NCBI GenBank assembly: GCA_036346375.1
Contig: CM070508.1
Span: forward strand, 38,646,862 to 38,710,861
Reading direction: 5' to 3'
From: Guadua angustifolia
Lineage: Eukaryota > Streptophyta > Magnoliopsida > Poales > Poaceae
Length of the DNA: 64,000 bases
Position numbers and translations under genes: made by a program. The notes under the pieces are model-generated. The model had not been told where the DNA came from, ran no database searches, and worked only from the letters and a program-made list of their open reading frames with translations. Shown one piece after another: positions 32,335 to 43,853 of this stretch; within the stretch, counting starts at the first letter, position 1; the number at the start of each line of letters is the position of its first letter.

Positions 32335-33568
32335 GCAAGAGCATTTTCATCCTCAACATCACTAGCACTAATGTACCCACCTTCTTCTATTGCAATGTAC
32401 GTTCGACGACTTGGGCAATCCTTCATGACATGGCCCTCCCCTTGCATCAGTGGCACACAATTCCCGTTGTATGACCCGTGGAAGCAACCGATGAAGAACT
32501 CTTTGTTGGTGCCTGCACATGGTTAGATTTACTCACCTCGGGTGCATGTGACGGTGATGGTGCTGCTGAACACGCCCTACTTGTGGAGGGGGTAGCAGGC
32601 CGAGTGGTGGAAGGTAGGGTTGTTTGGGCTTGTCCCGGCGTCGATCTTGGTGCCGATACACCACCAAAGTTGCTTCGTGTCCTTTGTTGTCTTCCCTGCA
32701 ATTCTTTTTCTGCAAACATAGCAAGCTGGAACAATCTATTGATATCATTATATTCTTTGTAATCAAATATGTCCTGAATTTCACGACGCAACCCCCCATA
32801 AAAATGAGCCATCTTATCTTCATCATCCTCAAATACTTCACAACGCAACATGCCTATTTAAAGGTCTTGATAGTACTCCTCTACAAATCTATTACCTTGA
32901 TTCAAGCATTGCAATTTCTTACGTAAATCACGTTTGTATGAAGGAGGAACAAATCTACTACGCATAGCTCACTTTAATCTATCCCATGTATCAGGTTGTA
33001 AGCCAGAATTTACTACTTCATTCCACCAAATGATAGCAAAATCATTGAACTCACTAGTCGCTTGTTTGACTCTATGTACTTCAGGAACTAAATGGGAGTT
33101 AAATTTTTGCTCAATAGTTATTTCTCAATTTAAATAAGCTTGAGCATCATATGCACCAGAAAAAGATGGTATGGTAAATTTAACTTTAGAAAAAGGATCA
33201 TCATTTCCACGACCATTGCAATGATTAAAATTATTACTTCCAATACCTTGACGGTTGTGATTCAGGCGTTGTTGTTGTCGTCGCACATCCTGTGCAGCGG
33301 TGCGAGCGGCAAAGGCATCGTGGTCCTCTCCATCCACATCATCTCTCACGACAGACTCTTCATGGTCCTCCACTCTACAAGCTCTGTTGAGAGGTGGCTG
33401 TCTCTCAAAATTCTCCAACCTCGTAAGAAGGTTGGCGATGTTTCTCTCTATCCTGTCCAATCGTTGGTCATTGTCTTGACCGATTCTTGTGATGTTTGCA
33501 TTGATGTCATTCAGTGCATTGTTAAGCTCGTGTCTTGTAACACACTCATCGTTTTTCACACCTGCCAT
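32335..33568 (-). pseudogene. gag: gag of G1
   Basis: MAGVKNDECVTRHELNNALN opens the frame with a coiled-coil-like start (NITRIGQDNDQRLDRIERNI). Capsid follows: KVKFTIPSFSGAYDAQAYLN, FNDFAIIWWNEVV, SRFVPPSYKRDLRKKLQCLN, RFVEEYYQDL and GLRREIQDIFDYKEYNDINR. A CCHC remnant lies at 32400-32470. Stops lie at 33125, 32985, 32857 and 32447. The 5' leader 33569-34856 has no supported gene. Confidence 0.82.
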
Positions 33569-34842
33569 TGTTAGTCAAAAGGAAAGAAAAAAAAAGACAA
33601 CACAGTAGTATTATCCCTGTCAACTACTAGGTGGTGGAAGGTGGATTCACTCACTCTCAAGCGTCTTACCACGCTCTTACAAATGTTCTTACCAATCTTT
33701 GTAGGTGGTACAACCGGTGGTGGTTAAGTGATACCGTGGTTGGAGCGTGAGTGAGACGATTGCAAGGTAGGAACTGAACTAATAAGAAGTATGTGGAGCT
33801 CGGAAGGCAATATCAGGTAGCAAAGGAATAAGCAATATCAAAAACAGAATAGCAAAGCTGAATAGGTGTCCAAAGTACTTGTCACAATTGCTGGCCTAAC
33901 CGTGTTCCTAGAACTAGTTCAACCAAGCTAGGGATATACTGAAATACAAAGGACTCAAAGGATGCAAGCAATTCTGATTTTCTTCTTCTCTTTGCTTCTT
34001 CTCTTTCTCTTCTCTCTGTTTTTTTGCCGGTTTGGCTCTTTCTCTCCTCTTATTTTTTTCTTAATTGTTTTCACTTTTTTTTCTAACACAAATATATACC
34101 TCTCAACTCAGAAGAGAAATAAAAATCTCACAACTTGGAGCAACAGACGATAGTAAATAGATGGCCGAAAGAATTGACAAAATAGGACAACAAACTTTTG
34201 GGCGTCAAAACTTGGTCTTAGAAGCTTTGTTTGAGGTTCAAAAAATGCACAAGTCTTTTGACTTGTGGAATTTTCAAGTGTGCGTCGTTGTCCCCTTCGA
34301 AACAAAAAAAAGTAGACCCAAATCGGAGTTTGTATGAAAAAGCTATGGCTGTTTTACTGAACACTGCACAAATTCGATCTATCTCGGCCTTCACTTCTTT
34401 CGTTCGGTTCCAGTTAGGGTTAAGCTATTGATAGGACTGCGTCGAGAGAATAAAGGCTAGCGGTGCAGGGCAATTGATACAAGGCGGCTCGTGACCTATC
34501 TAGGGCTTGTGGTGCAGGATATAGAACACAAGGCGGCTCGCAAGGGCAAACCGTGTAGGACTCGATTTGGTGTCGGTTGTTGGCTGTGGTGGGATGAATT
34601 AGGGCAGCAGAAATAGTGTCAACTAGAGACTAGGTTCACGACTTCAACCAGCAACAAGACGATTACTATGGACACAAATTCAACAAAGCAAACTGGAAAC
34701 GAAAATTGCAATGGCACAAAAGGTCGTGGGGACGATTGGAGCGATGATGAACAATTTTTTGTAGGGCTAATTTTATGGACTCTAGGACGATGGAAACAAT
34801 GATAAAGGTGGGGAAACTAGGGTAACCTATCGGTAAACCATG
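33569..34842 (-). other. Leader region of G1
   Basis: This 1.3 kb stretch lies between the PBS and gag. It is T-rich on the plus strand around 33970-34100, with no domain-bearing ORF. Confidence 0.5.
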
Positions 34843-34854
34843 GCTCTGATACCA
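34843..34854 (-). other. Primer binding site of G1 (initiator tRNA-Met)
   Basis: The minus strand reads TGGTATCAGAGC two bases from the LTR end, extended by CATGG. Confidence 0.88.
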
Positions 34855-34856
34855 CT

Positions 34857-35776
34857 TGATGCGCACGGTGGCCCGATCTTCCGATAGGTGGAGGTAAGAC
34901 GATTGGTGGAGACTCGACGTTGACGATCTGGCTTCCGATCAGAACCGATCCGAACCCTGCAATCGCTACCCCACAGCTCCGTTGGTTATCAACCACACAC
35001 AAACACGGTTGACCTCACCAAGAAGGCTTATCCCTGCATGCGAATCGAGAACACAAGCAAGAACATAGAAGAAGCAATCTGAAATTGCGAATTATATTAA
35101 GCACACGAGTTGGGGTTCCACAAACCGATGATCGGCGAAAATTGACAGAGTGTCTAGTTGAAATATAAGCAAAACACGATCCAAACCCTAATGGTGGCTA
35201 CTGAATATAAGGTCTAAGGGACGTCCTAGAGACCCTAGATGCATCCGCGATGGACTCCAACACGATACATGGGCCAACGGCCCAAATTGGTGACGCAGCA
35301 CCCTGGGACAGATTCTGTCTGCCAAATTGCAATGTGAATTCCTGTCAACTCCGAAGTCTAAATGACCTAAAACCAGTGCCATTGGAAATGTTATCTCCTT
35401 AGCTTTCTAGGCATATATGGATCATCGAAATCGGAGCCCGTTTGTGGCCTGGGCGATGATTTTAATGAACACTGCTCCTGGTGGCCGAGGTAGTTGACTC
35501 TGAGATGAATTGGGCCTCCAACTTGACTTAGACGCCCTTCTTTCCTCCCTCCTGGCCCTTGCTAGTTCCCAAGGCCTTCATGATCCTCTCCAAAGTTCCT
35601 AAGTACAATATAATCAATAATATCATTAGGTAGCATACCATCCTCACAAGTATATGCACAGGCACTTAGGAACGAGCTCACCTGTTGATTCAATTGCGTG
35701 CTCGTGCTCTTGTGATGGGTCCTTGAATCACTGGCTGGAGGAGTCTCGGCGTATGCATAGGGTGATGTCCTCATCA
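34857..35776 (-). repeat. 5' LTR of G1 (920 bp)
   Basis: Plus text runs tgatgcgcacggtgg ... gtcctcatca. It is the longer LTR copy. Confidence 0.9.
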
Positions 35777-38337
35777 TGCACCCCCGGTGAGCAAACGGCT
35801 ACCACATACAGTCACGCAGGGCGAAGCGGCCCACGTGGCGCTACTGGCGTGTGGCGGGCGATCACGCCGCTCCCGGGCGAAGAGCCCACGACCCCCTCGC
35901 CGAGCAACTGGCGATCACGCATACGCTACGGCGAAGCGGCCAGTGGCACCTGGCGGGCAGCCGAGCGATCACGCCCTACCCGCTGGGCGTCGGCTTATGA
36001 GGCGGCCTGGTGAGTGGGCGGGCGTTTGGGCCCCCCTTGTTAGGCCACGAAGGCAACCAAAGGTATGAGGGAAAGGCTTCGCCTCGAAGTTTCCCTCTCC
36101 TGGCACATCGTGTCAGGGTCATTAATTATGAAGGATTCTACCATCGACACGTCAGCGGCTCATCCCTCTGACGCCTCTTACCAAACCCGTCGCAGAAGCG
36201 TCGTGTCCCGGGTGGACCGGGCGAGGCCACTCACCAACATTAAATGAGGTCCAAAGGACAAGGCCACGGAGGCGTGTGTAATAAATTAGTCGTGGATCGA
36301 CGTGGAGGTTGGAATGATGGATGTAATTAATGTATTACAGATAAGTATAGCGCCACCTTCTCCCTTGCCCAGGCCGGCTCGTCTATATAAGGGCGCCTTG
36401 GTGCATGGAGAAGGGGGCCGGCTGGAGTCGAGAGCACACCAAAGTAGACATATAAGAGAACCCTTGTAAATACTTCCACGTTTCCTCAACAAAGAACCAG
36501 CAGGACGTAGGACTTTTACCCAAACTGGGGGCCTAAACCTGGGTAAATCATGGTGTCCACTAGCTTGATGATTCCTGAAATCCATCGTAGAGAGACATTA
36601 GGGTTTCCAACCATGAAGATACCCTCTACCGAACCATACCTTCCGTCTAGGGAGTAGCCAACTCTATTCATCGACGGGTTCTTGTCAGGCGAAATACGCC
36701 GACACTCGTGCTCTTTCGCCTTCTAATATACCTTTCTCCCCGCAGCAGCAGAGCGCTACGGCCGTCGCCAGGACTTCGATGGAGGACCTGGAGCCACCGC
36801 GAGCTCCGAGGTCTCAAGCTCGAGGCTCCCGAGGAAGGGAGGCCTCTTCACCCTCGGGGCGCCAAGGCCCTCACCAGCCCCCGCGAGGCAGAGACTGCAG
36901 ACTCAGGTACATCGTTATCTCTTCGCTTACCAAGTCTTCCCCTCTACCTTTAGCTTAGTATTCTTTCCTTGTCGCAGACTCTGAGCACTCAAACTCAGCC
37001 CTTGCCCATCCTGACCATGGCTATTGTCCAGGGCGAGACCGAGTCTGAGGAGGAGGAGGAGACCTCCTACAGGCTAGCCCCCGCCAGCAAGCGAGGTAGG
37101 GTTACGCCCCCACCGGCCCACAAGGCTGGGTCATAACCGACAAATTCGACCAAGGAGTCGATGACCTGGTCGAGGACGAAGTCTCGATCATGATCAACGA
37201 GGCGACGCAGTGACACCATGGACAAAGCCGTGTCGACTACTTTGAGGCATTGCAAAGATGGCCTTCGGGATGCTTCGGCCATGGCGGCCGAGGCCACCCA
37301 AGCCGTTCCTGCCGATGCCGCCCCAACTGCCGAGGTCGGGGCTCCCCCAGCCGTCGAGGCCGATCATACTCCGGCTATAGCAAGAACGGGAGGCCGCGCT
37401 GAGGACCAGGCCACGACCTCCACGGTGGAGGGGACAAAAGGTGCCCCGACTGCGGAGGACGAGGCTAATACGGCCGCCGGGTCCGAGCCCGTGGGCAGGT
37501 TGAGGCCCCCCCCTCGAGGGGGCGGCCCGGAGCGAGGTCGCCCTTGGCGGAGTGCCCGAAGGTCCATGCCCAAGCAACCCAGCGACGGCAGCGGACAACA
37601 CCGCGCTAGGGCCATCGGGTAGCAGACCCGTTGAGTACACCCGTGTAAACTTCGAGGGTTGGCTTAGCCAGGTACTATGTCTCTTCGCGCTGTTGTCGAA
37701 CTTTAGCTCGAGTCTCCCTTCCTTCTTTCTTCTAACAAGGACCGTGTTGATCTTTCGAACCCCGCAGGCCATCGGCTCTGTCACCCAAGGGCTGCAGGGT
37801 CTTCCTCAATGTTGTGGAGGAGCAGGAGGCGCAGCGCTTCAAGCTCATAGAGACCCTAGACGTCGAGCAAGTGGAGGCTGTGCAGAAGGCAACGGCCCAC
37901 TCCAACGAGGTCGCCAGCCTCCGCTAGGTGATGAAGACGCTCGAGGCCTCCCACGCATCCGAGCTCCAGCGGGCCATCGCCACCGAGCGCGACCACGCGT
38001 ACAAGGCCGTTGAAGAGGAGCACACGCGGTCGGCCAGGGCGCTCGAAGCCGAGCGAGCCAAGACCGAGGAGCTGAAGAAGGCCGCCGTAGATCAAGCAGC
38101 TGCCTCGACGAGGGCCTCCCCTGAGCTCGAGGCTAAGGTCCAAGAGCTTGAGGAGAAGTTGGGTCGGGCGAGCAAGGCGGCAAAAAGCGCTATGGCTCAA
38201 CTTCAAGAAGAGTGATGCCATGCCGCTGATGCCTCTGCCGAAGCCCTTCGACTCCAAGGCGAGCTATCAACCTTAAGGGCTAAGATTACCGAGCTCGAGC
38301 AAGAGAAGCTCACACGTGAGATGGCCGATCTGTAGAT

Positions 38338-39508
38338 AGGTTTAAACCTTATTGCCTGTAAACAAAACCTTTTGTAAGACAAAAGTTTAATGGAACAACA
38401 TCGTTTTGGCAGAAGGAGCTAGCATCTTGGTCTACTTGAGATTTTTCAATCAAGAGATGTTTTTCTTAATCGTGCACTTATCCTTTCTGCTTGTAGTATA
38501 TCCCCGTCCAGCCCCCATTGGGACCAAGGTCGAGCAACGCCAGCCTTGGGCACAAGCTAAAAGCTTGTAGAGACCATGACCTGCAAGATCGAGGAAAAAC
38601 CTACAGGGAGCACAACACAGGCGTACGAGGAAAGACTTAGGCTCTAAAGTGTTAGGATTGTTTCGAGGTCAAACTTCTCGAATCCTGACAATGATTTTCG
38701 TCTTGCTCGTTGGACCCATCCGCGGGCTTGGTTCGAACCCTGGTGCAGGGGGAGCTTGGATGCGAAGAGGTTCGGCTTACAAGTAGCTCGACCACTGGGG
38801 GTGAATTTCAAGCCCACGACGTCCGGGCAAGAGCAAACACGCTTGATCGCAGGTTGGATTCAAAGAAGTCACAAACTCAAGCCAACACAAAATATGGAAT
38901 GAAGAGAAGGCGCAAAGACCAACATAACAATTGGACAACAGCTTTATTGAAATTTGAGGTAAAGGTGTTACACATAGAATTTTCGAACCTGGTCAATGTT
39001 CCACGAGCTAGAGAGCTCTCTGCCTTCGGGCATCACTAGCCGGTAAGCCCCCGTGCGATCTGTTGAAACGACTCTATAGGGGCCCTCCCACCGTGGGGAT
39101 AACTTGTTGGTGTTGGACGAGCCCTGAATTCGTCTTAGGGCTAGGTCCCCAACAAGGAGCTGCCTAGGTCATGCCGATCGAGACGCATGTCTGTGAAGAG
39201 CTTGCAGGTAGTGCGCTGATCGTAGCAGTGCACGACATCTTACTTCTTCCGCCAGGGTAAGGTCAAGGGACAGTTCTTGCTCGAAGTCGATTTGGTCGAC
39301 CAAGCTGACCCTAGTAGAGCCCAACGTGACCTCTGGAGGCGGGGCGGCCAAGATGCGAATACAAGCGGGAAGGGTGTGGACCTGTTGTTCTACCGGTTTG
39401 TGTGGTACGAATGGACCATAAGACGGTGGGGAGTTCGTCAACCCAGGTCTGCCCATGTCGTTCGAGCTCATCTGATACTCGCTTTTTGATCGCTTAATTT
39501 GTCAGTCA
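38338..39508 (-). pseudogene. Integrase tail and 3' region of B1, truncated
   Basis: It is collinear with 46388-47560 of B2. On the minus strand, 39471-39169 encodes PPEVTLGSTRVSLVDQIDFE and AHYLQALHRHASRSA, the C-terminal part of a Tat integrase. Similarity to B2 stops at about 39508 (tttgtcagt), where unrelated DNA begins. Between the integrase end and the antisense gene lies a convergent non-coding stretch. Confidence 0.78.
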
Positions 39509-40175
39509 CTAGGCGAGTGTTAAGGACTTGGTAAGAATGGGATGGGAGTGGGAAAAGAGACACAAGTATTGGAGTACTTGTGTGTGTAGTCGAACATGAA
39601 CGATGGAACTCATGGTTCGGAGAATGCTTGAAGGCATGATATAAATGTGATTATGATGATGTTATATTATGTATTAGATTTTGCATATGTTTACTAAATG
39701 CAATTCTTTTCAATCATGTTTACGATTTATCCCAAATATTGCTTTATGCTGAAATTACCATTTCGCCTTCCTTTGATGTAGCAAATGCATGTAGTTAGAA
39801 ATCAGCATACAACTTATATTATTGTGAGAGTACATTCTTTGTACTCAATCGGATTGTCCACTTGCTGCAGGTGAGGATGAGGCACTGCCCGAGGACTTTT
39901 ACCGGGCAGATTTTGACAATTCTAACGTTTAGTCGCCGTTCTTGCCCTAGTTGGTTGTCTGAGGGTTTGGGGGCATGCCATGCTGGCCCTTTTATTGTTT
40001 ATCTTATGATTTCCACTACTACTTGGTGTAATATCTCTAAATATATTGTTATGGACAGCAGTCCTACTTTCGGAATGTAATGATATTTACGCTTCCGATA
40101 ATTGTTTATGTGTTGTGATGTCAACTGTTGGATGAGAATGCGTGTGTTGGAGAACTTTCCTAGGACCAACATGGG
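39509..40175 (+). repeat. Fragment H: 3' part of a Tekay-like LTR
   Basis: Its organisation resembles 19900-20600 of the E LTR: tgtactcaatc, then ggtgaggatgaggc before an acidic short frame, then a T-rich end with ctaggaccaac. It is truncated against B1 on the left and cut by B2 on the right. A possible continuation is 53410-53481. No gene is seen. Confidence 0.4.
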
Positions 40176-43100
40176 TGTCGACGATCGGGATCGCTTGACC
40201 GCAAAAGTGAAAATGGGGTTAGTGTGAATGCGGGACCCAGAAAGAGCTGAGCTCAATGACGGATCGGATGTAGGTCGGGGCAAGGCGTCAACGAGCCGGA
40301 GACAGTGGATTATACTGGTTCGAGCCCCCGTTGAGGGTAATAGCCCTACTCCAGTCTTCTCCTGAGGCGGAGGAATTCACTAATCGTGAGTACAGAGAGT
40401 AGATTACAACTCGAGCTTGAGCGTTCAGGCTGTGTCTACTGGTCTATTGCTAGTGCGCTGATGTCGTGTCTCGTAACTCTACTTCAAGGGATTTTATACC
40501 CCTCCCAGCCGTTGCCAGAAACGGCCAGGAGAGATTCCCGGGGATGTGCATGTCGTGCATTGAAGACGTGCTGCAACCGTCCCGGATCTGGCGCCCACGT
40601 TAGCCTTAACTCCGAGACCTTCGATCTTGGTAACCGCCGAGTACACGCACACCCCCGAGCCAAGGTCGAGGTTGGGCGGGGTCGGGATCCCCCACTGCCC
40701 AAACTCAAGGTCGTGCGTCGCTTAGGTCATGGTCGAGGCCCGTTGCTGCATTTACAACATGGCCCCAAATTCGAAATCGGCTCATGCGGCTAACATTAGC
40801 GCCAACCAAGTTTTTGGCCGCATTTGAGATCCACTGCTAACTTCAGAATCTATCCCAAATTTGCCACATAAGAATTTCCAACTTAACAAAATTTAAGAGC
40901 TAGAAATTTTAGTGTGCAAATATGGTTTTCATCAAAGTTTGGATCCTTGTAACTTCAGAACTATAAGGATCAAGAATGCGCGGGTTAGCTGATCACAAAC
41001 TAGAAACTTTTCTCTACAGCATGGGGTGGTTTGAACCAAAATCCAATGCCAAATACTAATTCAAAACGTGGCTCAAAAACTGAATCCATGTGCTGAATTT
41101 CTGGGGACTTTGCCACTCTTCTTGCTTACTAGTGGGGTCAAGTGAGTAGCATACACAAGGAATTGAGGGTTGCCCAAACCAAATCAGCACCAAACCGATT
41201 CAGCAGCCCTTCTTTTTCCTGGAGTTCTCCTCCCAAGCCAGCCTCCCCAAGTGCCATTCCATCTTCTTCCCTGGCCTGCGCCTCCTCCAGCCCTCTCCCG
41301 GGCCGGCGCCCTCCTTGCAGCTCCTCCCTGGTGGCGCCTCCCTCCTCCAGCACCTCTCCAAGCAGCAGCTCTCTCCTCCTCTCTTCTCTTTGTTCCCCAT
41401 GTGAGATTTTGAGGTAAGGCTTCCTTGTTTTAGGGTTGAGTGTTTCCTGGTTTTGGGGACAGCAATGGTGAATTTGGGGGCTTAGGAGAGTAGAGATTTG
41501 AGTTTTGGATGGGGAACAACAACTCTAGGGTTTTGAGCACAATCCTGATTTTCGAGCAGATTTCGTAGCTGCTGTTTCGGGTTGATTTGAGCAAGTTAAG
41601 GGAATCTCCTGCTAGATTGGCTATAGAGAAAGTTGTGGGAAGTGGAATTATCTTTCATTTCTAACCAGAATCACTCGATTTCGTTCATCCAGCTGAAAGT
41701 TATGATGATTTTATTGCATGCTGCTCTGGAATGCTGAAAATGTGGAGCTGAAACTTGAGCTGCGGTTTAAAATTATTTAGAGGCCGAATTAGGATTTAAT
41801 TTTGCCTGAGAAGTTGTAGGAAATTTTGTCTATATTGTAAAAATGTTATCATTTACTCAATTCCATTAAGTATAGCAATTGTTATGATGAAATTGGTGCA
41901 TGCTGTTCTGAAACTCTGAAAATTTTGGACTCTGAAACTGCTCTTTGTTCCTGGCCTAACTGGGAGTTCTCATGGTAGTTTCTGAATTATTGGCCAAAGC
42001 TAAGTTGTAGGTCTATGTCTTGTGGTCGTTTCGAATCTAAGTTTACTCAATTTGGCTAAGTGGTTAGAAAGTTATGGCCATTTGTATCGATGTCTGTCCT
42101 GAAACCGGTTTTGCTAAAATTTCAGACTTTTGGGGCTGAGGTTCAGAGTTTAGTTGGGGATTTTAAATCTATATTCTGAATGTTAGGATGTATGATAAAG
42201 ATAGATCATCCTCTTGTGGTCGCATATAGTCCAAGAAAATCAATCTTTGGGTTTGCCATTTAAAAGTTATGCGTGTTTAGAGGAGTATGCTTGTTGTTTT
42301 CAGATTTTTGCTATAAAATAGAAGTGGAGTTTAGCATTTGTATTTTCATTCTTAAATTGAGATGAATGTTTGCACTTTTGGAACTGCCATGGGGGGTTGC
42401 ATTCAGTATTTCATTTCATATGCATTGCATGCATCTCATTTCTCATGCATTGTGATCGTGTAGAGAACGAACACGTGGAGGGTGACGTGGCTGTGACCGA
42501 GGGGGGTACCGGAGAGCCGACTATTATTGAGAATCCAGTAGAAGCTCAAGGCAATCACCTAAGCATTTTCAACCTTATATATAATTGTATTTTTGTCAAT
42601 AAACTGCTTATTGGATGATTACGTCTTGCATTAGGAATTGAAATGTGGGATAGGGCTAGATCATAATTGCTACACATACACTCATTGATAATTGTTGAAC
42701 ACCTCCCTTGGAGCTAGTATATGGGTAATTATGTTGTGTCCATGCTTAGTTTGCTTAGATGTCGGGTATGGGCCAAGTGGTGGATGGTTCCATCACTTGA
42801 GAATAATTACTTCAAACTATTGGGTTGCAATGGATATGGTTATGTTCTGAAATGTAAACTTGAGACCGGGTGAGAGGGTTGGATCATTTGGGTGTGGAGA
42901 CTCAAATGTTGTAGTCTCACCTGTGTCGGTTAAGGACCGATCCGTTGTTTGCCATGTTGATCGAGCACACCTTGTTGATTGCATGCCTGATATAATGGTA
43001 AGGTAAGCCACCCTTTCATGGCATACTGCTCGATGGGTCATGCCCTTAGGGTGTAGTTGTTTTGTTGTGCTTCCGTGTTGCGCGTCTGGTCGTAAAGTTT

Positions 43101-43428
43101 TGGGTTCGTTGCCCCCTTTATGCGAATTGAATTGATATGGCGATGGAAACCGGCATGCGGGGCGATCCTGGGCGAGCTTCGGGTCGCATACCGGGGGAAT
43201 ACCGGGATTGTTGTCGAGTTATTCGAATGGGATCATTGTTGTCCTAATTGGGCTTGGGTGTTAGCATTGTGAGACCATCGGTGATCCGTTGCTAGCCTCC
43301 AAATCCGATGAGGGTGACCGGGCATTCGAATAACCTGAGGACGGTCTGGGTGGCTCCTCACAATTGTCCTGAGCTGGGGACCCTGTTGACCGTGCATTGA
43401 CCTGTCAGAGATTTCTCAGTCCCGGACA
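40176..43428 (-). repeat. 3' LTR of B2, interrupted
   Basis: 40176-40752 and 43361-43428 together match 52769-53404. The interruption 40753-43360 is described separately. A PPT, gcctcgggggctagc (minus strand), lies at 43429-43443. Confidence 0.85.
40753..43360 (+). repeat. Insert H2 in the B2 LTR: probable Tekay-like LTR fragment, 2.6 kb
   Basis: It contains no coding domain. A C/T-rich stretch (41200-41400) is followed by a possible donor gaggtaagg at 41410, a T-rich middle, and a conserved-looking segment 42462-42560 (gaacgaacacgtggaggg) in the position of gtagacgtcgaactgtgcga in the D LTR. The flanks gcatt and caatt match at 3 of 5 bases only. The ends are not clean TG...CA, so it may be truncated. 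Confidence 0.4.
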
Positions 43429-43853
43429 GCTAGCCCCCGAGGCTCAAGGTCGTGGCAAGAACACAGGTCGACCTCGAGCCTCCCCACACCGACAGAGGGG
43501 ACTATTTTCTGGAACTTCCGAGCCTGAAGTCGAGGTCGGGCGGAGACCTCTAGGAAAAACTTCGGCTCCAAGACACCTGGCGCCCCTTGGACTTCACGAT
43601 GCTGGTACGGACTCGATCGGTTAGAGGAATGCACGCAGCGCCTCAAGCCATTGCTCGATCATTAATTGCGCCTGTCAAACCATCATCGGGACACCTTTTG
43701 AGGCGCCTTAGTCTAAAACTGGTGACAATCCAGGCCTATAAGCCCAAACCTTCTGCGACCTTCAAGAAACTCCCAGCTTCCTCGCGCTCCTCGTCTCCTA
43801 GCCTTTTGCTCGTGCAACTCTCCCCTTCTCGACCAAGGCTGAAAGCAGCTGCC

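Larger units (their letters stand above)
31405..35776 (-). mobile_element. G1: deleted Ty3/gypsy element, minus strand
   Basis: LTRs are at 31405-32137 and 34857-35776 with ends TGATGAGGACATCAC and GCGCATCA (minus strand). The PBS and PPT are present. The internal part has gag and then only the integrase tail; protease, RT, RNase H and the integrase core are deleted. The flanks cgcag and tgcac match at 3 of 5 bases. The lineage is uncertain; the integrase tail VSPTFNIADLKPF is common in grass gypsy elements. Confidence 0.85.
31176..36704 (+). mobile_element. A3: solo LTR of the A family, interrupted by G1
   Basis: It starts TGTCAGTGTACTTTG and ends ATACGCCGACA, with duplications ctcat (31171-31175) and ctcgt (36705-36709) differing at one base. 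About 1.15 kb without G1. It has U3 modules on both sides of G1, and TATA ctatataag near 36384. It lies within an intron of the B1 antisense gene, so it would not break the coding exons. Confidence 0.88.
30010..38337 (+). pseudogene. Intron-containing antisense gene of B1
   Basis: Its start MAKLRKSFLSAARMRELESL matches B2 at 43854. Exon 1 (30010-30724) holds FGLRTPESDFLVVVLAQCEI, ELINLLPNSILLLSIFSHLC, EGFLVILPTPFLFFRFFSLF and FPLWKRMHPFFEIKGCDD, the plant-mobile-domain-like pattern. GT-AG introns follow at 30725-30798, 30912-30985 and 31136-36745; the last holds A3. Two more probable introns are at 36907-36977 and 37672-37767. The frame crosses the first two introns cleanly. An acidic Ala/Pro-rich part (37218-37620) precedes a coiled coil (37768-38337, ELEEKLGRASKAAKSAMAQL) ending KLTREMADL. 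Stops at 30424, 30463 and elsewhere show decay. The role is unknown. Confidence 0.65.

Noticed and set aside
37194..37784. Minus-strand ORF of 196 codons
   Set aside because: It lies exactly opposite the GC-rich acidic exons of the B1 antisense gene and has no domain; it is a shadow of GC-biased coding sequence.
41142..41417. Possible first exon of a host gene (Ser/Pro-rich ORF followed by gaggtaagg)
   Set aside because: The C/T-rich stretch with a donor-like site lies in an LTR-like insert; there is no downstream coding exon or domain, so a host gene is not supported.
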